Shown: piece after piece, positions 10,780 to 22,565 of the stretch
How positions within the stretch are numbered: the stretch's first letter is position 1
Layout of the letters: each line of letters opens with the position of its first letter
From: Agriotes lineatus
Lineage: Eukaryota > Arthropoda > Insecta > Coleoptera > Elateridae
Length of the DNA stretch: 64,000 nucleotides
Direction of reading: 5' to 3'
Assembly (NCBI GenBank): GCA_940337035.1
Contig: OW679195.1
Location: forward strand, 171,712,015 to 171,776,014
Position numbers and translations under genes: made by a program
The notes under the pieces: generated by a model
Seen by the model: the letters and a program-made list of their open reading frames with translations, nothing else
What the model was told of the DNA's origin: nothing
Database searches by the model: none

Positions 10780-10985
10780 TGTCAACAAAGAATGTTACAT
10801 TACGAAACGACTTTACGACATGCCGCCAATTTATTACAGGCGCAACTCGTTGTTACGACACAAAATCGGCAAATTCTCGGATCAATTGCCCCAATCCCAT
10901 TACGATGGGCTGTAACAAAGGTTGCCGGGTCACTCAGTGGAGAAGGGGGGTTCTTTGCGACCTGAAATTAGAGCTACGATCCGGC
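10780..10985 (+). repeat. Dispersed repeat S, copy 1
   Basis: GACACAAAATCGGCAAATTC, GCCCCAATCCCATTACGATG and CTGTAACAAAGGTTGCC match, with divergence, the same ordered words at 21110-21300. Two short overlapping plus frames here are probably accidental. Confidence 0.6.
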
Positions 10986-12295
10986 AAACGAAATGAAGAT
11001 GTTAATTGCAAAGCGCCACCACTTTACTGACTAAATCGAAAAAAACACTTCGGGTGGGTCATTGTAAAAGTGGAAGCAACGACCCCAACCTTTCTGATTC
11101 AACCTTGGCAATGCTTGTGCGGTGATGCTCGAATAGCTGAATTAAACTTAACTTGGCTTATATTCTCTTACAGCTGTTTGAATCTCTGTACAGAGGAAAA
11201 TACACAGAATACACATACAAAAATCATAAATTTATTAAAGAAAAATACAACTGATTAAAAATGAACTATATTAACGTAGCAAAATATATCGATACGACTA
11301 CATCAAAAACGGTAACAACTTTAAATTTACACAAAGAAACTACTTTCCAACAATAAATCTTGACGACCAACAACCAAATATAAAACTACATACAAACACT
11401 ACTACTTGACAGTAAATACTCAAAATTGACTCCAAAATATTGAAAAAACTACGGGAAACTGCAAGGGTGCGATGGGTCAAGCGGTTCCTTTGTCGTAAAA
11501 GGCAGTAAAAATGGAGTATAGTTTGTTTTATTAAATGTATTCACAGGCTATTACCCAAAACCAACGTTTACTTATAACTGTTGTTCGCAAAACTCAATTC
11601 ATATTAACTTATTTCTAGAAAGGGGAAAAGTAGCTTGTGTCTAGCAACAATAGATTTAAAAAATTAAGCTTCATCTTCTTTCTTTCCTACCCTGGCGTTA
11701 AAATCTCTCATTAATACAGTAATTCGAGGATGACGAAGGAGTAAAAATTATTAGTTTTTCAATTAACAGTTCTGAGGAAGAGCAATCTCTGCTCAATCAA
11801 TTTGCTTGAGGAGTATAGACAAAAATAAATATAAAAACGACGAAATACGTGATGAATATCTAATACATGGTGAATACCTAATACCTAAATGACAAATGAA
11901 TCGCAGTTTAGATATAAGATTAAAATTTAAAAATACGAATGTTGAGGAATTATGTCTTCTCAATCATTCTTTATGGTATAAAAGCATGAAATATGAATGA
12001 CAGGGAACTGTGTTATAGCATCATACTTCATATGCGTGAGGCAAAGTCAAGAATGAAACATGAAAATAATGAAAAAAGATAGGGCACGATTTTGAATAAT
12101 AAAAATTCGTGCGCTCTATATTTTGGGGTCATAATACAAGACAAAATCACAGAACGAAGAAAAACTTTCTCCTCTACCTCACTCGAGATGTAGTAAACAA
12201 AATGATGATAGAAACGGACAATGGCATATAAAGAAGAAATCAAAAAATCACCAGTGACATACTTTTAGAGATCATTCCAATTGCATACACAATAA
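10986..12295. other. No gene recognised
   Basis: AT-rich. Short frames exist but none has a recognisable motif, and no terminal repeats were found. The final part probably belongs to the decayed LINE that follows. Confidence 0.3.
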
Positions 12296-12760
12296 TTATG
12301 AAAGACAAGTATAACTAAGAACACCAAACAAAGATTCATACAAACGCTAATCTTTCCTACAGCAATGTACGCAGGTGACACTTGGACAATTAGAACAGTC
12401 GACAGGAACAGAATCAATGCTTTTGTGATGTGGACGTACAAGCGCATGCTATGCATACCATGGACGGCCCACCATACAAATCAATCAATCATAGAAGAAC
12501 TAGACATAAAGAAAAAGCTCAACTTGACCGTATCCCAATCATCCCTCAGATATTTCAAACATCTCGCAAGACGAGATAATGCCATGGAAACTCTAATAAT
12601 TCAAGGGAAACTAGAAGAGCGTCGTTCGAGGGGTAGACGGTCGATGTGAAGGATCGAGCAAATGAAGACGCTAACAAGGCAAATGTTACAAAAAGCTACC
12701 CGCTCAGCTCAAGATAGAAATCTCTGGAAGACAACCATCAACTCAACTACTTAACTCATG
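12296..12760 (+). pseudogene. LINE ORF2 C-terminal fragment
   Basis: The frame through 12365-12649 reads a Y-A-x-x-TWT segment, then WTYKRMLCIPWTAHHTNQS and LRYFKHLARRDNAMETLIIQ followed by RRSRGRRS. This is the post-RT region of insect non-LTR retrotransposons (the K-R-M-L-x-I-P-W-T and H-x-A-R-R-D blocks). A stop (TGA at 12647) cuts it, and similarity continues in the flank to about 12760. RT and endonuclease are missing, so it is a truncated pseudogene. Confidence 0.75.
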
Positions 12761-12849
12761 ATGTCACCATACCCCTACGTGGTGAACGGACTGAGGAGGA
12801 GATAAGCATAGATAGTAAAGTCTACTAAGTATGACATTAATAAAATTAA

Positions 12850-13080
12850 GTAGAAGGAACAAAAGTTAGCTAACGAAACAGTAAATTTAATGAAAAACGG
12901 AGTGATCTAAGAAAAGAAGCAAAGGAAAGTGCTAATAAGTACAAGAGTCTACAAAAAGAAATTATAAAAAAATGTGGACAAGATGTTCGAAATTTCAATA
13001 CGAAACAAATGAGAAAACTATCAAAGAAAATTGTATTAGTAGGAATTATCCATAAAAAATGAAATTACCAAACTAAAAAA
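12850..13080 (+). pseudogene. Possible LINE linker fragment
   Basis: One plus frame reads KNRSDLRKEAKESANKYKSL followed by KKCGQDVRNFNTKQ, like the charged segment between endonuclease and RT in RTE/Jockey-type LINEs. It is short and followed by unrelated sequence, so confidence is low. Confidence 0.4.
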
Positions 13081-13189
13081 CTATATAAATTGGGAAGTTA
13101 TTGATTGTACAGAAAAATTCTAGCAAAAACTATAAGTTGAAAGTACCAAACATGGTAAAAATCATGGAGTAAAGAATACAAGGTGAAAC

Positions 13190-13720
13190 ATCCCCGGAGG
13201 TGCACAGTCGTTACGAAAGTAAAGGAAAAATGTCGACCAGCCCCCAATGCACCTACTCAGGAAATCCCACTCAACCATTAATGAATGGGTCAATACCGCA
13301 CACCAACTAAGGTGGAGAAACTACAATCAAGCAACCCACTGCAAAAGATTGCTAAAAACTGCAAATCCATAAACCACCAAAACCCTGTTGAGACTGAACA
13401 GAACTCGAATCAAGCAAGTAGTCAGTCTACTAACAGGCACTGGAGCATTCAGAGAATTTATGCACAGGATCAATATCTATAGAGATGAACCTGTTTGCAG
13501 ACTATGCCAAGACCTATCATATCCTCTTTGAATGCCCAGCAGCATTAGAGCATAAAAGACACCAACTCGATTGGAGCCTTAACTCTATTGACAACCGCAA
13601 GCTAGTAGGGGACATTGCAAGTCTAGTAAAAGATACGGATGTCGGCCTGCTAACTTGAAAACTCCCGACAGTACAAAAAGCCCAAAGGGCTGACGTGCGC
13701 ATGCCAGCAAAAGGCAGTCG
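13190..13720 (+). pseudogene. LINE fragment with RNase H-end and CCHC-like motif
   Basis: Plus frames around 13270-13700 encode INEWVNTAHQLRWRNYN, then LLTGTGAFREFMHRINIY, then CRLCQD and FECPAALEHKR. This order (TGxG, DxxCxxC, HxxxxCP) is typical of the C-terminal part of Jockey/R1/CR1-like ORF2 proteins that carry an RNase H domain. The frame is broken at least twice (for example near 13482). A minus-strand frame in the same place is a shadow. Confidence 0.7.
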
Positions 13721-13780
13721 TGGAATCTAAATCTAATCTAATCTACTCTGGAAATCCATCATGGCCACGATCGTATATTT

Positions 13781-13893
13781 TTGCTGGCACTGTCAGTCGA
13801 TGTCAAATTCGAGGTTAACAGGTTAGGTTTTTCATCAGTCTGGCACAAACTGACACAAAACCTAACCTCAAATTTAACATAGGTAGTGTCACC
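13781..13893. repeat. Palindromic element, P family
   Basis: GGCACTGTCAGTCGATGTCAAA at the left, the GGTTAGGTTTT/AAAACCTAACC centre and a shortened right arm ending in TAGTGTCACC. Diverged copy. Confidence 0.7.
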
Positions 13894-14339
13894 TAGAGTT
13901 CTTAAATATTATATAGGAACTCTAGTGTCACCAACAATACACTTCAGTATTGTCAAACATATAACAAGAATGATAGCATTTTTAAAGCAAATAATAAAAT
14001 CAAAATGGTTCTTGTTCAGTATAAAATTATAGGACACACGACTAGTATTTGTGTTTATTACAACTGTTTTTTTATTTTCCTTTACACATCTCCATTTAAA
14101 ATTCGCGCCCTTTGTAGGTGCATTTCTTATTGGTTGAATTTGAGGCTCCGCCCACAATGCTTCCATTCTGCGGAACTTTACATCTTGTATTCTTTACGCC
14201 ATGGCAAAAATAATAAATGTTAGACCAGAAGAAATGACCAAGGAAGCAGGTAAAGAATTATAAAGCTCGAGTTATACTATACAATAAATGTGTAAACAAA
14301 GCTGACGTAGCCAGCGAATGATACAACACACTCGTTATA

Positions 14340-14960
14340 CTATTATTTCTTGTTTTTCAATAAGTTAAAAGAAAACTGGAACCTCATAGTTTTTTCTTCA
14401 AGTTTCTTAATAAATAATAGTTGTAGGGCGCTATATGCTGGATGATCTAGCCCAAGGAATCCTAATTTTTGCATTAAACCTTGAATAGGTTGAGCTAGGT
14501 GCACTCTCGCATTGTCGTGAAGACTCACAGCCGCTTTCTTCAACAAATTTTAATGCTTTTTCTGTATAGCATGATCTAGTTTCTCAAATGTGATAAAATA
14601 GACACTGGCAGTAATAGTTTTACGTTTTTCCATGTAATCAATTGAAAGAATTCGACATTTTTTGGAAGCGGCGAATCCGTATGGACTCACTGTATTGATT
14701 CTTGCTTGGTCTCAGGATTCCAATAATGTACCCAAGTTTCATCTCTTGTCACATGTCTGGAAATTTTTTCAGTAATCATAAATCTTGGAACCCATCTGGC
14801 TGACACCATGTTCATTCCAAGCTTTTCACACAAAATACGTAGGACACTTGGTCCGAATATCTTGAACAACACAAAAGATGATTTTCGAGAACCGTCGACT
14901 CTACCTTTTTGCATATTTCAGGATTTGTTGCAGTGTTCGACTGTCCTGGTCTTAGATTGT
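14340..14960 (-). pseudogene. mariner-like transposase relic
   Basis: On the minus strand, 14914-14687 encodes SARWVPRFMITEKISR and a DETWVHYWNPETKQES block, typical of mariner transposases (first catalytic Asp in T-x-DETW). 14546-14343 encodes SLHDNARVHLAQP and GLDHPAYS, with the second catalytic Asp in HDNA. The frames are separated by shifts, and much of the block between them is decayed. An N-terminal domain is not visible. This is an inactive copy. Confidence 0.8.
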
Positions 14961-15689
14961 CTTCTACAGATTCACGGCTTTGGAACTGTTTTGACCATTA
15001 TTTTATTTGATAAAGGCTTGATCTCATGATACACTGTCAACATCCTTTCATGTATAATTTAACTGAACTCATCGTAATGACCAACTAATACACAAAAAAC
15101 CAACGTTATACCATAAATGCCGTTTTTAATGTGCTTTATGAGAATTTAACTTTTTTCATAATTTTAATAATAACCAAACTATAACTACACAGACATCGAA
15201 AACCAAAAATTCTTGTTTTTTAAGCAGTAGTGAACCTAAAACAAACATTCTTGGATACGAATATAAATCCTCGTAGCATTCCGGATATTTTTCTAATTTA
15301 AGCGAGTCCCTAGCTCTTGCCGTTTATGATATCATTGATAACCCATGCATGGGGGTTTATCCTGCATAGTACAAAGGCCAAACCAAATGTACAGTTGTTA
15401 ACAAACGAGTAGTGGCAAATTCTCGGTACAAACACAGACATACATTTTTTATATTGTTAAAATGCTTATAATAAAACTGATTTAAATTACTAGATGTACT
15501 ACGACTGTATTCCTTAAAAAAAAGTTTAATTCTCACTTAAAGTGATAAGCAACTTCCCCATCAAGACTTTGTGACTTTATAATTTAAATATGATTATTGT
15601 GGCATTTTAAAAGTAATTGTGATAGCATGTTGGAGAATCATTGATAACATGAATTTATAAAATATACAATGAAACAGGGAAAATAAATA
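14961..15689. other. No gene recognised
   Basis: AT-rich; the first part may be the decayed N-terminal side of the mariner relic. Nothing else stands out. Confidence 0.3.
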
Positions 15690-17230
15690 AGAGATCGAAA
15701 GAATAGGAAATAAATGCAGTAGTCCCAATAAATAAAAAAGGTGGCCTGTAATAATAATAGAGCAATAACACACTCCCCAGTTAAGATTTATAGAAAAATG
15801 ATAGAAAGGAGACTAAGATCTAAAGTAATATATAAATTAGAAGACGAACAAGGAGCATATAGGGCCGTTAGACAACTAAAGATCATGTACTGTTACAAGG
15901 AAATTAATAGACGCTGCTCTGGAAAGTAGAATCAACTTATATCTAACCCAGTTTGTCAGTACACCAGTCAAACCCAACTATAGGCTGGCTTAAAAGACTG
16001 CCTTTGACAATGGGAAAAAGAACTTATATGGAAATGACGATTGGAAATAAAATAATACAAGTAATTAAAAGCGTATACAATCGAGTATTGAGCGAAATAC
16101 AGCTAACAGGAGAAACATCAGAAGAATTCAAAACCGAAAAAGGAGTAAAACAGTTGGATACTTGACCATGAACCCAGTAGGTAACAATAGAAAATCTTGT
16201 ATATGCAAGCGATATAGTGCTAATATCTAACACAAAAAACAAAATGTAGAGACAGTTAAATATATGGGAAGAATAAATCAAGATGGGAATGAAAATTAAT
16301 ATAACAAAAACAAATATGATCGTTGTAGGACAACATAATGAAGATATTACGGGATTTAAAATAGAATCTAATGAACAGAAATTAAAACAAATACCTATAA
16401 TAGAATATTGAGGTGTCATAACAATAAATGATGGGAAATTGGAAACGGAGATATCACTTTCGGAAATAAAGCAACAAAAATCTATTACATGTATGTACGT
16501 ATTATCTGTAACCTCTTTTATCTACCGGTGTAGAGGGAAATGCTTTATATGTTAGCATCTGACTGTGCAGTGCTCAATTTGCCTCGGTTTAGGTTTACAA
16601 AGTTGGCGCGTGCCTTTTGAGCTTGCGTGGCAACCAGGTGTGTGTCATGATGATGTGTTAACCTTGTTACTCTATCTCTTAAGTCTGTGGTTCTGAGTAG
16701 AGCACAGTTAATTTGGTGCCCAACTGTGAATGGTCTCAACAAAGTCGATGCCATTCACTAAAAATGTTACACAATAAACACAATAATCTTAGAAAAAGAG
16801 ATACCAGCAGAGAAACAAAGAAGATATTTTGCAACACAGTAGTAATTCCAATGTTTATGTAACATAGAATTACTGCCGACCCAACCAAAGCACAAAAAGA
16901 AGTTGGGAGCCATAGAAAAGAAATTCATAAAGAGAATAATAGAAACAACAAACAAGAAAAAATAGAAAAGAAAGCGAGGAAAAAGTAGTTGAATTGGTTT
17001 GGACATGTGTGTCACATATGGACATGGAGAGAAAAACCAAACAGTTTATAGAAACAAAAAGCGATAAAGAGAAGAAAGTAGAAACACGCAGCAAAACATG
17101 GAAAAGAATTATGAAAGAAATTGCATAAAAGAAAGGAAAAATCATAGAACTGAGAAGAATGATTCAACATAGGAAATATTGGAAAACTTGGGTGAATACT
17201 CAATAACTGAAACCCTAACAGGTAAAATGG
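15690..17230 (+). pseudogene. Heavily decayed LINE (RT to C-terminus), interrupted
   Basis: Plus frames give, in order, an RT-like AITxxPVKIYRKMIERRLR near 15760, TYMEMTIGNKIIQVIKSVYN near 16030, KGVKQ near 16143, a YASDIVLIS block near 16200 (the YADD active-site box with Ala-Ser-Asp), then after a gap LNWFGHVC near 16990 and a RMIQHRKYWKTWV C-terminus near 17155. This is the normal order of an RTE/CR1-type ORF2. Stops and shifts are frequent. A separate retroposed piece interrupts it at 16480-16765, with imperfect AAAAATcTATTACA/AAAAATgTTACAC flanks that could be an eroded target duplication. Confidence 0.75.
16480..16765 (-). mobile_element. Retroposed piece (SINE or LINE 3' end), longest copy
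   Basis: Read on the minus strand, it ends CCTCTACACCGG, then GAGGTTACAGAT, then an (ATAC)-like tail. The same end occurs at 43938-44000 and 63920-63960 with different 5' truncation. The body is richer in G+C than the interrupted LINE and holds an open minus frame of 69 codons (16754-16545) that I do not recognise. Shared 3' end, simple-repeat tail and variable 5' end point to target-primed reverse transcription. Confidence 0.6.
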
Positions 17231-17324
17231 AAAAAAGAAAGAAAAAGTAATTGCAATAGTGAAAACAAGCCAGTGTATAGGCTTTTACACATGTACCGCA
17301 ATATGAATAGCTGAGAACTGTATA

Positions 17325-18257
17325 CAGGGTGTTTGTAGATCGCTAGACAGCTCGTAACTTCGTTAATAATAAGACATATCGAAAAGAACTTTCTTTTGTT
17401 TTAAATGCCAGTATACAACCTAAAAATTGACTTAAACCAATTTAAGCCATGGCCTCCTATTTTTAGGTAGTGATACACAACTTTGTTTTTTTAAATGGAA
17501 CACCCTGTATATTTTTAGATATTTGAAATCAGCACTAAAAGTGCTTTAAAAATCACTAACAATCGAACGAGAAATGCAAAACAAACTCCACTTGACTCGA
17601 AAAATTTCTCATGACCGAATTATAGCACCAAACGTACTAAAACAATTAAAAACTATGTTTTTTTAAATGGAATAATATGAGTTTCATTAAACAGTTGAAA
17701 ACTACAATAAAAGGGCTTTCCAACGGTGTACCATATTCGCCATTTCGTTTAGAAGTAGCTTTAAAAAAAATTAAAAATAAGTAAAACAATTTAAAAATAA
17801 ATGTTATTGTTAATGAAACTCATATTATTCCAATTAAAAAACCATAGTTTTCAATTGTTTTAGTACGTTTAGTGCTATAATTCGGTCATGAGAACTTTGT
17901 AGAACCAAGTGTAGTTTATTTTGCAATTTCTTGTTCGATTGTTAATGATTTTGCATAATTCATGGCCTTCTTTGCCTAAACACTCTTTTTTAATTTTGAA
18001 AAATAGTAAGTTTCTAAATTTAAATTTAAGAATGCTATCATAAAGCACCTTTAGCGCTGATTGCAAATATCTAAAAATATACAGGGTGTTCCATTTAAAA
18101 AACCAAAGTCGTGTATCACCGAAAAAAAATAGGAGGCCATGGCTTAAATTGGTTTACGTCAATTTGTAGATTGTGCACTGGCATTTAAAACAAAACAAAA
18201 ATTATATATCTATTATTAATGAAGTTATGAGCTGTCTAGCTATCTACAAACACCCTG
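17325..18257. mobile_element. 933-bp foldback made of two inverted MITEs around a palindrome
   Basis: CAGGGTGTTTGTAGAT starts at 17325 after TA, and its inverse ends at 18257 before TA. Nearer the centre, GGAACACCCTG ends at 17517 and CAGGGTGTTCC starts at 18082, each also beside TA. So 17325-17517 and 18082-18257 read as two inverted copies of one small Tc1/mariner-type MITE. The stretch between is itself an inverted repeat (AATATGAGTTTCATTAA near 17686 versus its inverse near 17810). No transposase is encoded. Confidence 0.75.
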
Positions 18258-18431
18258 TATATGTCTGAGAACTACTTATTGGTTCATTTAAATTAATTTT
18301 TAAAGGCAGAAAAATAAATGACTCCGAAACTGTGACGAAAACAGGACTCAACAGAGAACCTTCAGGAAAAGATTTCACTGCAATCAATTTTCATAGACAC
18401 GTTTTAAAATAACATACTATTGACTGACATT

Positions 18432-18700
18432 GCCAGCGTGGCCGAGCGGTTAAAAAGCTTGGCCTGCAGTGCCGCGGTATGGGGTCGAATCCCCACATCT
18501 GGTTGTGGAAGTAGAAAAAGTAAGGCAGTCATCGAAGAAGCGATGCTAACCACATCACCTAGAACGCCGTTAACGTGTGCCAGATGTCTGAGTTTCGGAA
18601 AGAGATATTTTGGCAGCCTTGACCTGCCGCATCTCAGGCCACATTCCGTGAGTAATCAGCAGTACCCTAAACTAGTGACTAACAAAAAACAAAGAAATTA
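18432..18700 (+). mobile_element. tRNA-derived SINE or tRNA pseudogene
   Basis: 18432-18504 has a box A (TGGCCGAGCGG at 18439) and a box B (GGGTCGAATCC at 18482). A T-arm TGGGG/CCCCA and a partly paired acceptor (GCCAG/CTGGT) are also present. The anticodon loop would be CTGCAGT, giving GCA, but the D arm resembles Leu/Ser tRNAs. Pairing in the anticodon stem is imperfect. A non-tRNA body follows to about 18700, ending in an A-rich stretch, as in SINEs. No second copy was found in the window. Confidence 0.6.
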
Positions 18701-18779
18701 TAGGAAAAGATTGGTATGTAAATACATTTTGGAATGTATCATTATTCATTACAAACACGAAACTTAGATTTATCAAGTG

Positions 18780-19378
18780 ACTACAGCAGATAAGCAATTG
18801 GGTGTCCTAGAAAAGAATGAGAAAAATTCATGTAAACACAAGCAGAATTTACAGCTTGATGATTGAAACACGGCTATCTCTGGAGACTATATTACTCTAC
18901 TAGGTACCTTTAAGCGCTTGTGAAATATATTTTCTATCGATTCTTTTACAAGTGCACCTTAAGTGTGGTCCGGTTGGCTGTTATACTTTGACGTATCTGC
19001 TTTTCAACTGGTTTTTGCAACCGCCGCAACAGTTCTTACATTTTTAAATTCCGTTGTAATTTTCGCTAACATCCCTTTATCTCCCTTTCTGTTGTCATCA
19101 TCACCGCAAGCTGAAGTTCCTGCTTCCATTTCATCAAGGGGTAATTCAGATCATAATATTCGGAAGCGGTTAGCCTATCAAACATGTTTACATTATACTA
19201 TCACAATCATTGCATTTTGTTAATAAAGGTGTTCTATGTCTACTTATTTACCTAATACATTATTTCATTAATTCAAACGCTATTTTAAACCTTATACCGC
19301 TCAAATGTGTTTATACATTCTAACCTCAAACATTCAGTTTCATTCTCACTGGTAATATGGCAAGTAATATACACTATA
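18780..19378. other. No gene recognised
   Basis: Contains an 86-codon plus frame (18963-19223) with a hydrophobic first half. There are no supporting splice sites or known motifs, so I do not call it a gene. A lone CAGGGTGTGG mariner-like end occurs at 19384 beside TATA. Confidence 0.3.
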
Positions 19379-19513
19379 TACAGGGTGTGGAATTTTCTTC
19401 TGAATAATTTTGGGAGAGCTTATGTAGATTATCTTAAATAGAAAACTTACTATGGTCTAAAATCATGAGAGTTGAGAAAGTCACTTTACGGAAGTAAATA
19501 GATACTTTTGTAG

Positions 19514-19588
19514 TTACTTTTCTGAAAAGTATTTGAAAGATGTAATTTTTTACTTTTCTGAAAAGTATTTAAAAGGTGTAATTTTTCA
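19514..19588. repeat. 36-bp tandem duplication
   Basis: Two units of TTACTTTTCTGAAAAGTATT plus about 16 more bases lie 36 bp apart with few differences. Confidence 0.7.
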
Positions 19589-19617
19589 GGAAAAATCTAA
19601 CTTTTACAAGGTATGTA

Positions 19618-19841
19618 GAGCTGATTGCAAATAAAACTGGGACAGCTAATATGTAATATTGAAATACGAAGTACAATAACATATTAAATACTCGTAATTA
19701 TGTTCCTTTTCTTATGCTTCTATCTTTAATAATATTTTATGTATTCACCTACGGAAATATAAGTTAGAGAAAGTTTCACACGTTATTAAAAACGCAAAAA
19801 GTAGTCTCAAGACTTGTCCCACTTTTATTTGCAATCAGCTG
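19618..19841. mobile_element. Tc1/mariner-type MITE, CAGCTG family, copy 1
   Basis: TA-flanked 224-bp element. Left end GAGCTGATTGCAAATAAAAC and right end the inverse of CAGCTGATTGCAAATAAAAG, then TGGGACA in both. A related element is at 48636-48866. No coding. Confidence 0.75.
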
Positions 19842-20789
19842 TACCTACTTTCAAGTCGTAACAGTTTCAAAAATTACTTTTGGAGTTACTTTTAATAAAA
19901 TATAACCCTATCTCTTGAAAACATGGTAAATATAAAAAATATTTTAAATGTAAATTAGGATTACTATAGCAACTGCCTGTTTAAAAATTTTAAAATGCTT
20001 TGCCACTGACGACGTGTTTAATGAAATCATTTTAAATACGTTGCTAATGACGACGTGAACTAATTAAATAGTATATTAAGCGAAGAGGACTTACATAAGA
20101 TTTGCTTATATAATAGTTGTAGATACTTAGGTGCTACACATTAAACTTACTTTTTACTTACCTCGCGTAAGGCGAACGAAGTATTTCATAGTGAAAAATT
20201 CACCTTCCGAGATTTCTTCAAATCTTCACGTTTCAGGGTTCTTAGATGACAAGAAACATGTTTTCTCAATTCCATCTTTCTGTCTGTCTGTCCGTCTGTC
20301 TGCCTCTCTGTCTGTTGGCAATATAGCTCAAAAATATTGTTGGAGGAAGACGATATTTTGCATGCGGATTAAATGTTTACCTGGCTCAAAACCGAATATA
20401 CTATTGGTCAAATATATACAGGGTGAGCACCAAAAGTAGTATTTTACATATAGCTCAGGTTTTACCCTTGACAAAAATATACATATTTTGAACCTAACAA
20501 GATGCAGGGCAAACACATTAAAAAATTCAATTCGTCTTTTTCTTTGATATTTCAAAAATCTTTTGCTTCAAAACTTCCACCTATGAGAGAAGTTTCGATT
20601 CAAGCCCTTTACACATTTTTTTTAAAACCTGCTTCACTATATTTATGTAGAAGGATAAATTCCTATGCTTTAAATCTAACCCACTTATAATAATGGCATT
20701 ATCAATTTGTTGTATTTATCAAACAAGACTAGATAAGAAACTGCTAAGCCAAGAGCTAATACATAACAGCTCACTAAATATAAGATGAG
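19842..20789. other. Repeat-derived sequence, no gene
   Basis: Includes a CTGT-rich microsatellite at about 20276-20318 and a mariner-like end TATACAGGGTGAGC near 20414 without a visible partner. The order GCGTAAGGCGAACGAAG ... CTGTCTGTC resembles a dispersed element, but only one copy is here. Confidence 0.4.
20276..20318. repeat. (CTGT)n-like microsatellite
   Basis: Imperfect CTGT/CCGT/CTCT units in a row. Confidence 0.8.
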
Positions 20790-21060
20790 AGAAAATTTAA
20801 ATCAGCCTCCTTACGGCAGCAGAAAAAGCTCTTGGAAGGAGAAACGTTAATAAATATTGCGTAAAGATAAAGGCTCCATGGTTTAATAACGAAACAAAGG
20901 TGCTAGCAGTAGAAAAGAAGAATGCCTATCTTAACTATAGAAATAACCGCAGCCCAGAGGTGTCTGTTAAATATACACAAACAAGAAACAGAAACAATGA
21001 GCAGATACGAAAGATAGAGAGAGAGACTACTAAAAAAAATATGAAGGACAAGGCAAGTGA
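20790..21060 (+). pseudogene. LINE fragment (endonuclease-RT linker)
   Basis: The plus frame reads LTAAEKALGRRNVNKYCVKI, then KAPWFNNETKVLAVEKKNAY and a NYRNNRSPEVSVKYTQTRNR block. In RTE/CR1-type LINEs the A-AEK-LG and K-PWWNEE-K segments lie between endonuclease and RT. Neither catalytic domain is retained. The LINE at 62517-64000 has a comparable AASEALGEYE segment. Confidence 0.65.
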
Positions 21061-21109
21061 TGTTATAGGTGAAATTGTACTTACGACATCAAACCAGGCC
21101 GCACGCACG

Positions 21110-21300
21110 CTGACTGCGCCATATTTGTTACATAATTAATCGATATTTCTGACACAAAACAGGTTACAACTTTACTGTAAAAATTACAAGACGACAAATC
21201 GGGAAAATTCAAGTGTCATTCGCCCCAACTGCGTTACGATGTTTCTGTAACAAAACTTTGCCAACTTAGCTCACCGTGAAGATTGGGGTTCAACTCGATA
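21110..21300 (+). repeat. Dispersed repeat S, copy 2
   Basis: GACAAATCGGGAAAATTC, CGCCCCAACTGCGTTACGAT and CTGTAACAAAACTTTGCC correspond in order to the words at 10780-10985. Diverged. Confidence 0.6.
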
Positions 21301-22426
21301 CTCGTTAATTAGGGCGATGACCTGATGAATTGAATAAAATGTTATAAACTGAAAGCCACCAACTTTGAATTCTCTTGGAAGAAAATTGAAGTCGGAAATG
21401 GGAACAATACTCTTAGTTTGCAGACAGTGTTCGTGTGCGGCGGCCCAGCGTTCTGGTTCCTCGGACTTGGTTAATCCCTTGCAGTCGCTAAACTTCTTTA
21501 CACACACAAACAATCATCACGACACAGAGGAGTCGCATGCAAATACCATGAAGAAAGAGTAAGGGCTAACTTAATCCAATTATATTGAATCTAAATATAA
21601 GTATGTATAATTAGTAGACTAAATGGTACGAAAAAGGTTATTCCTACATCTATATGACGTCATAGGGTTGTTACATGCTGCTAAACGTAATTACTGATTC
21701 TTATTAAATATATAACTAAAGTTTATGACTAAATTACGGCGTTATATGAGTGCTTAAAGAGAGCCACTTGTCAATTAAGTGACCACAACACTGTAAATCA
21801 TTAGCGCTGAAAATTATGGAAACACAAAACCTTGTAGGACTTTGGCGGCCGTTCCTGCTGTGCCCGACGGGCTTTGCTTAAGCCGGCACACGCTCAATTG
21901 CCGTCGGGATTCTTTTATCTCGGGGGGATGACTTTGAAATATGCGTTAAATGCGAGGTACAGATTCTCATCAACCAAGCGTCCCTCAACCAGGGTAACGC
22001 TGCTAAGATCCTCGATGAGAGAGCGGAAGGCGTGCTATGCAAATCGAGAAGTTTTCAGCAAACGGTAGTGATATATACTGAACATTATCTGTGCTATTTG
22101 TATTTAAACAAATAATTCATTAGAGTCGCAAGCGGGTGAAATTTTATCATCTATTACCCTAAAAACTGATATGCTGCACAGTATTTGACACTGACAATTT
22201 AGAATTGTCAGATTTGAAAGGTCTATTTTTGCCATAATGAGATGAACAGGCTCTGAACTGGGTGGTTGGTCATACCTCTGAACATAGGCAATTTACATGG
22301 CTTATCACGGTTATGCATATTCCTACTCACCAGTTTTATGGAAAAATGGTAGTGCTACTAAATTAAAGAGAATAATTTTCCGCATCGTTTAATATTAAAA
22401 ACTTATTGGATATTAATTGGGCAGAA
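21301..22426. other. No gene recognised; one GC-richer patch
   Basis: The patch at about 21835-22070 is GC-richer than its flanks. Its minus frames contain LIEDLSSVTLVEGRLVDEN, which looks protein-like, but it is cut by stops and I do not recognise it. It may be a fragment of an unlisted element. Confidence 0.3.
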
Positions 22427-22565
22427 TAGTATATTAAAGTATGATTGGATAACAAGGTCTTTAAAACACGCGCGAGATTTCGAGCACGACGGCGTAGCCG
22501 GAGTGCTCGAAATAGAGCAAGTGTTTTAAAGACCAGTTATCCACGAATACTTTACGCTATTTTTT
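22427..22565. repeat. Hairpin module B
   Basis: Left flank TAGTATATTA (22427) and right flank TACGCTATTTTTT (22553) surround a stem starting GGATAACAAGGTCTTTAAAA at 22447, which pairs with its near-exact inverse ending at 22542. The tip carries GACGGCGTAGCCGGA. The flanks are identical to those of modules C and D, but the stem is unrelated. Confidence 0.8.

Noticed and set aside
16024..16419. 131-codon minus-strand frame
   Set aside because: Antisense shadow of the decayed LINE RT region at 15690-17230.
18432..18504. Functional tRNA gene (anticodon GCA)
   Set aside because: Anticodon stem and acceptor pairing are imperfect and a SINE-like body follows; a tRNA-derived SINE or pseudogene fits better.
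18963..19223. 86-codon plus-strand frame
   Set aside because: No motif, no splice sites and no second copy; kept only as a note.
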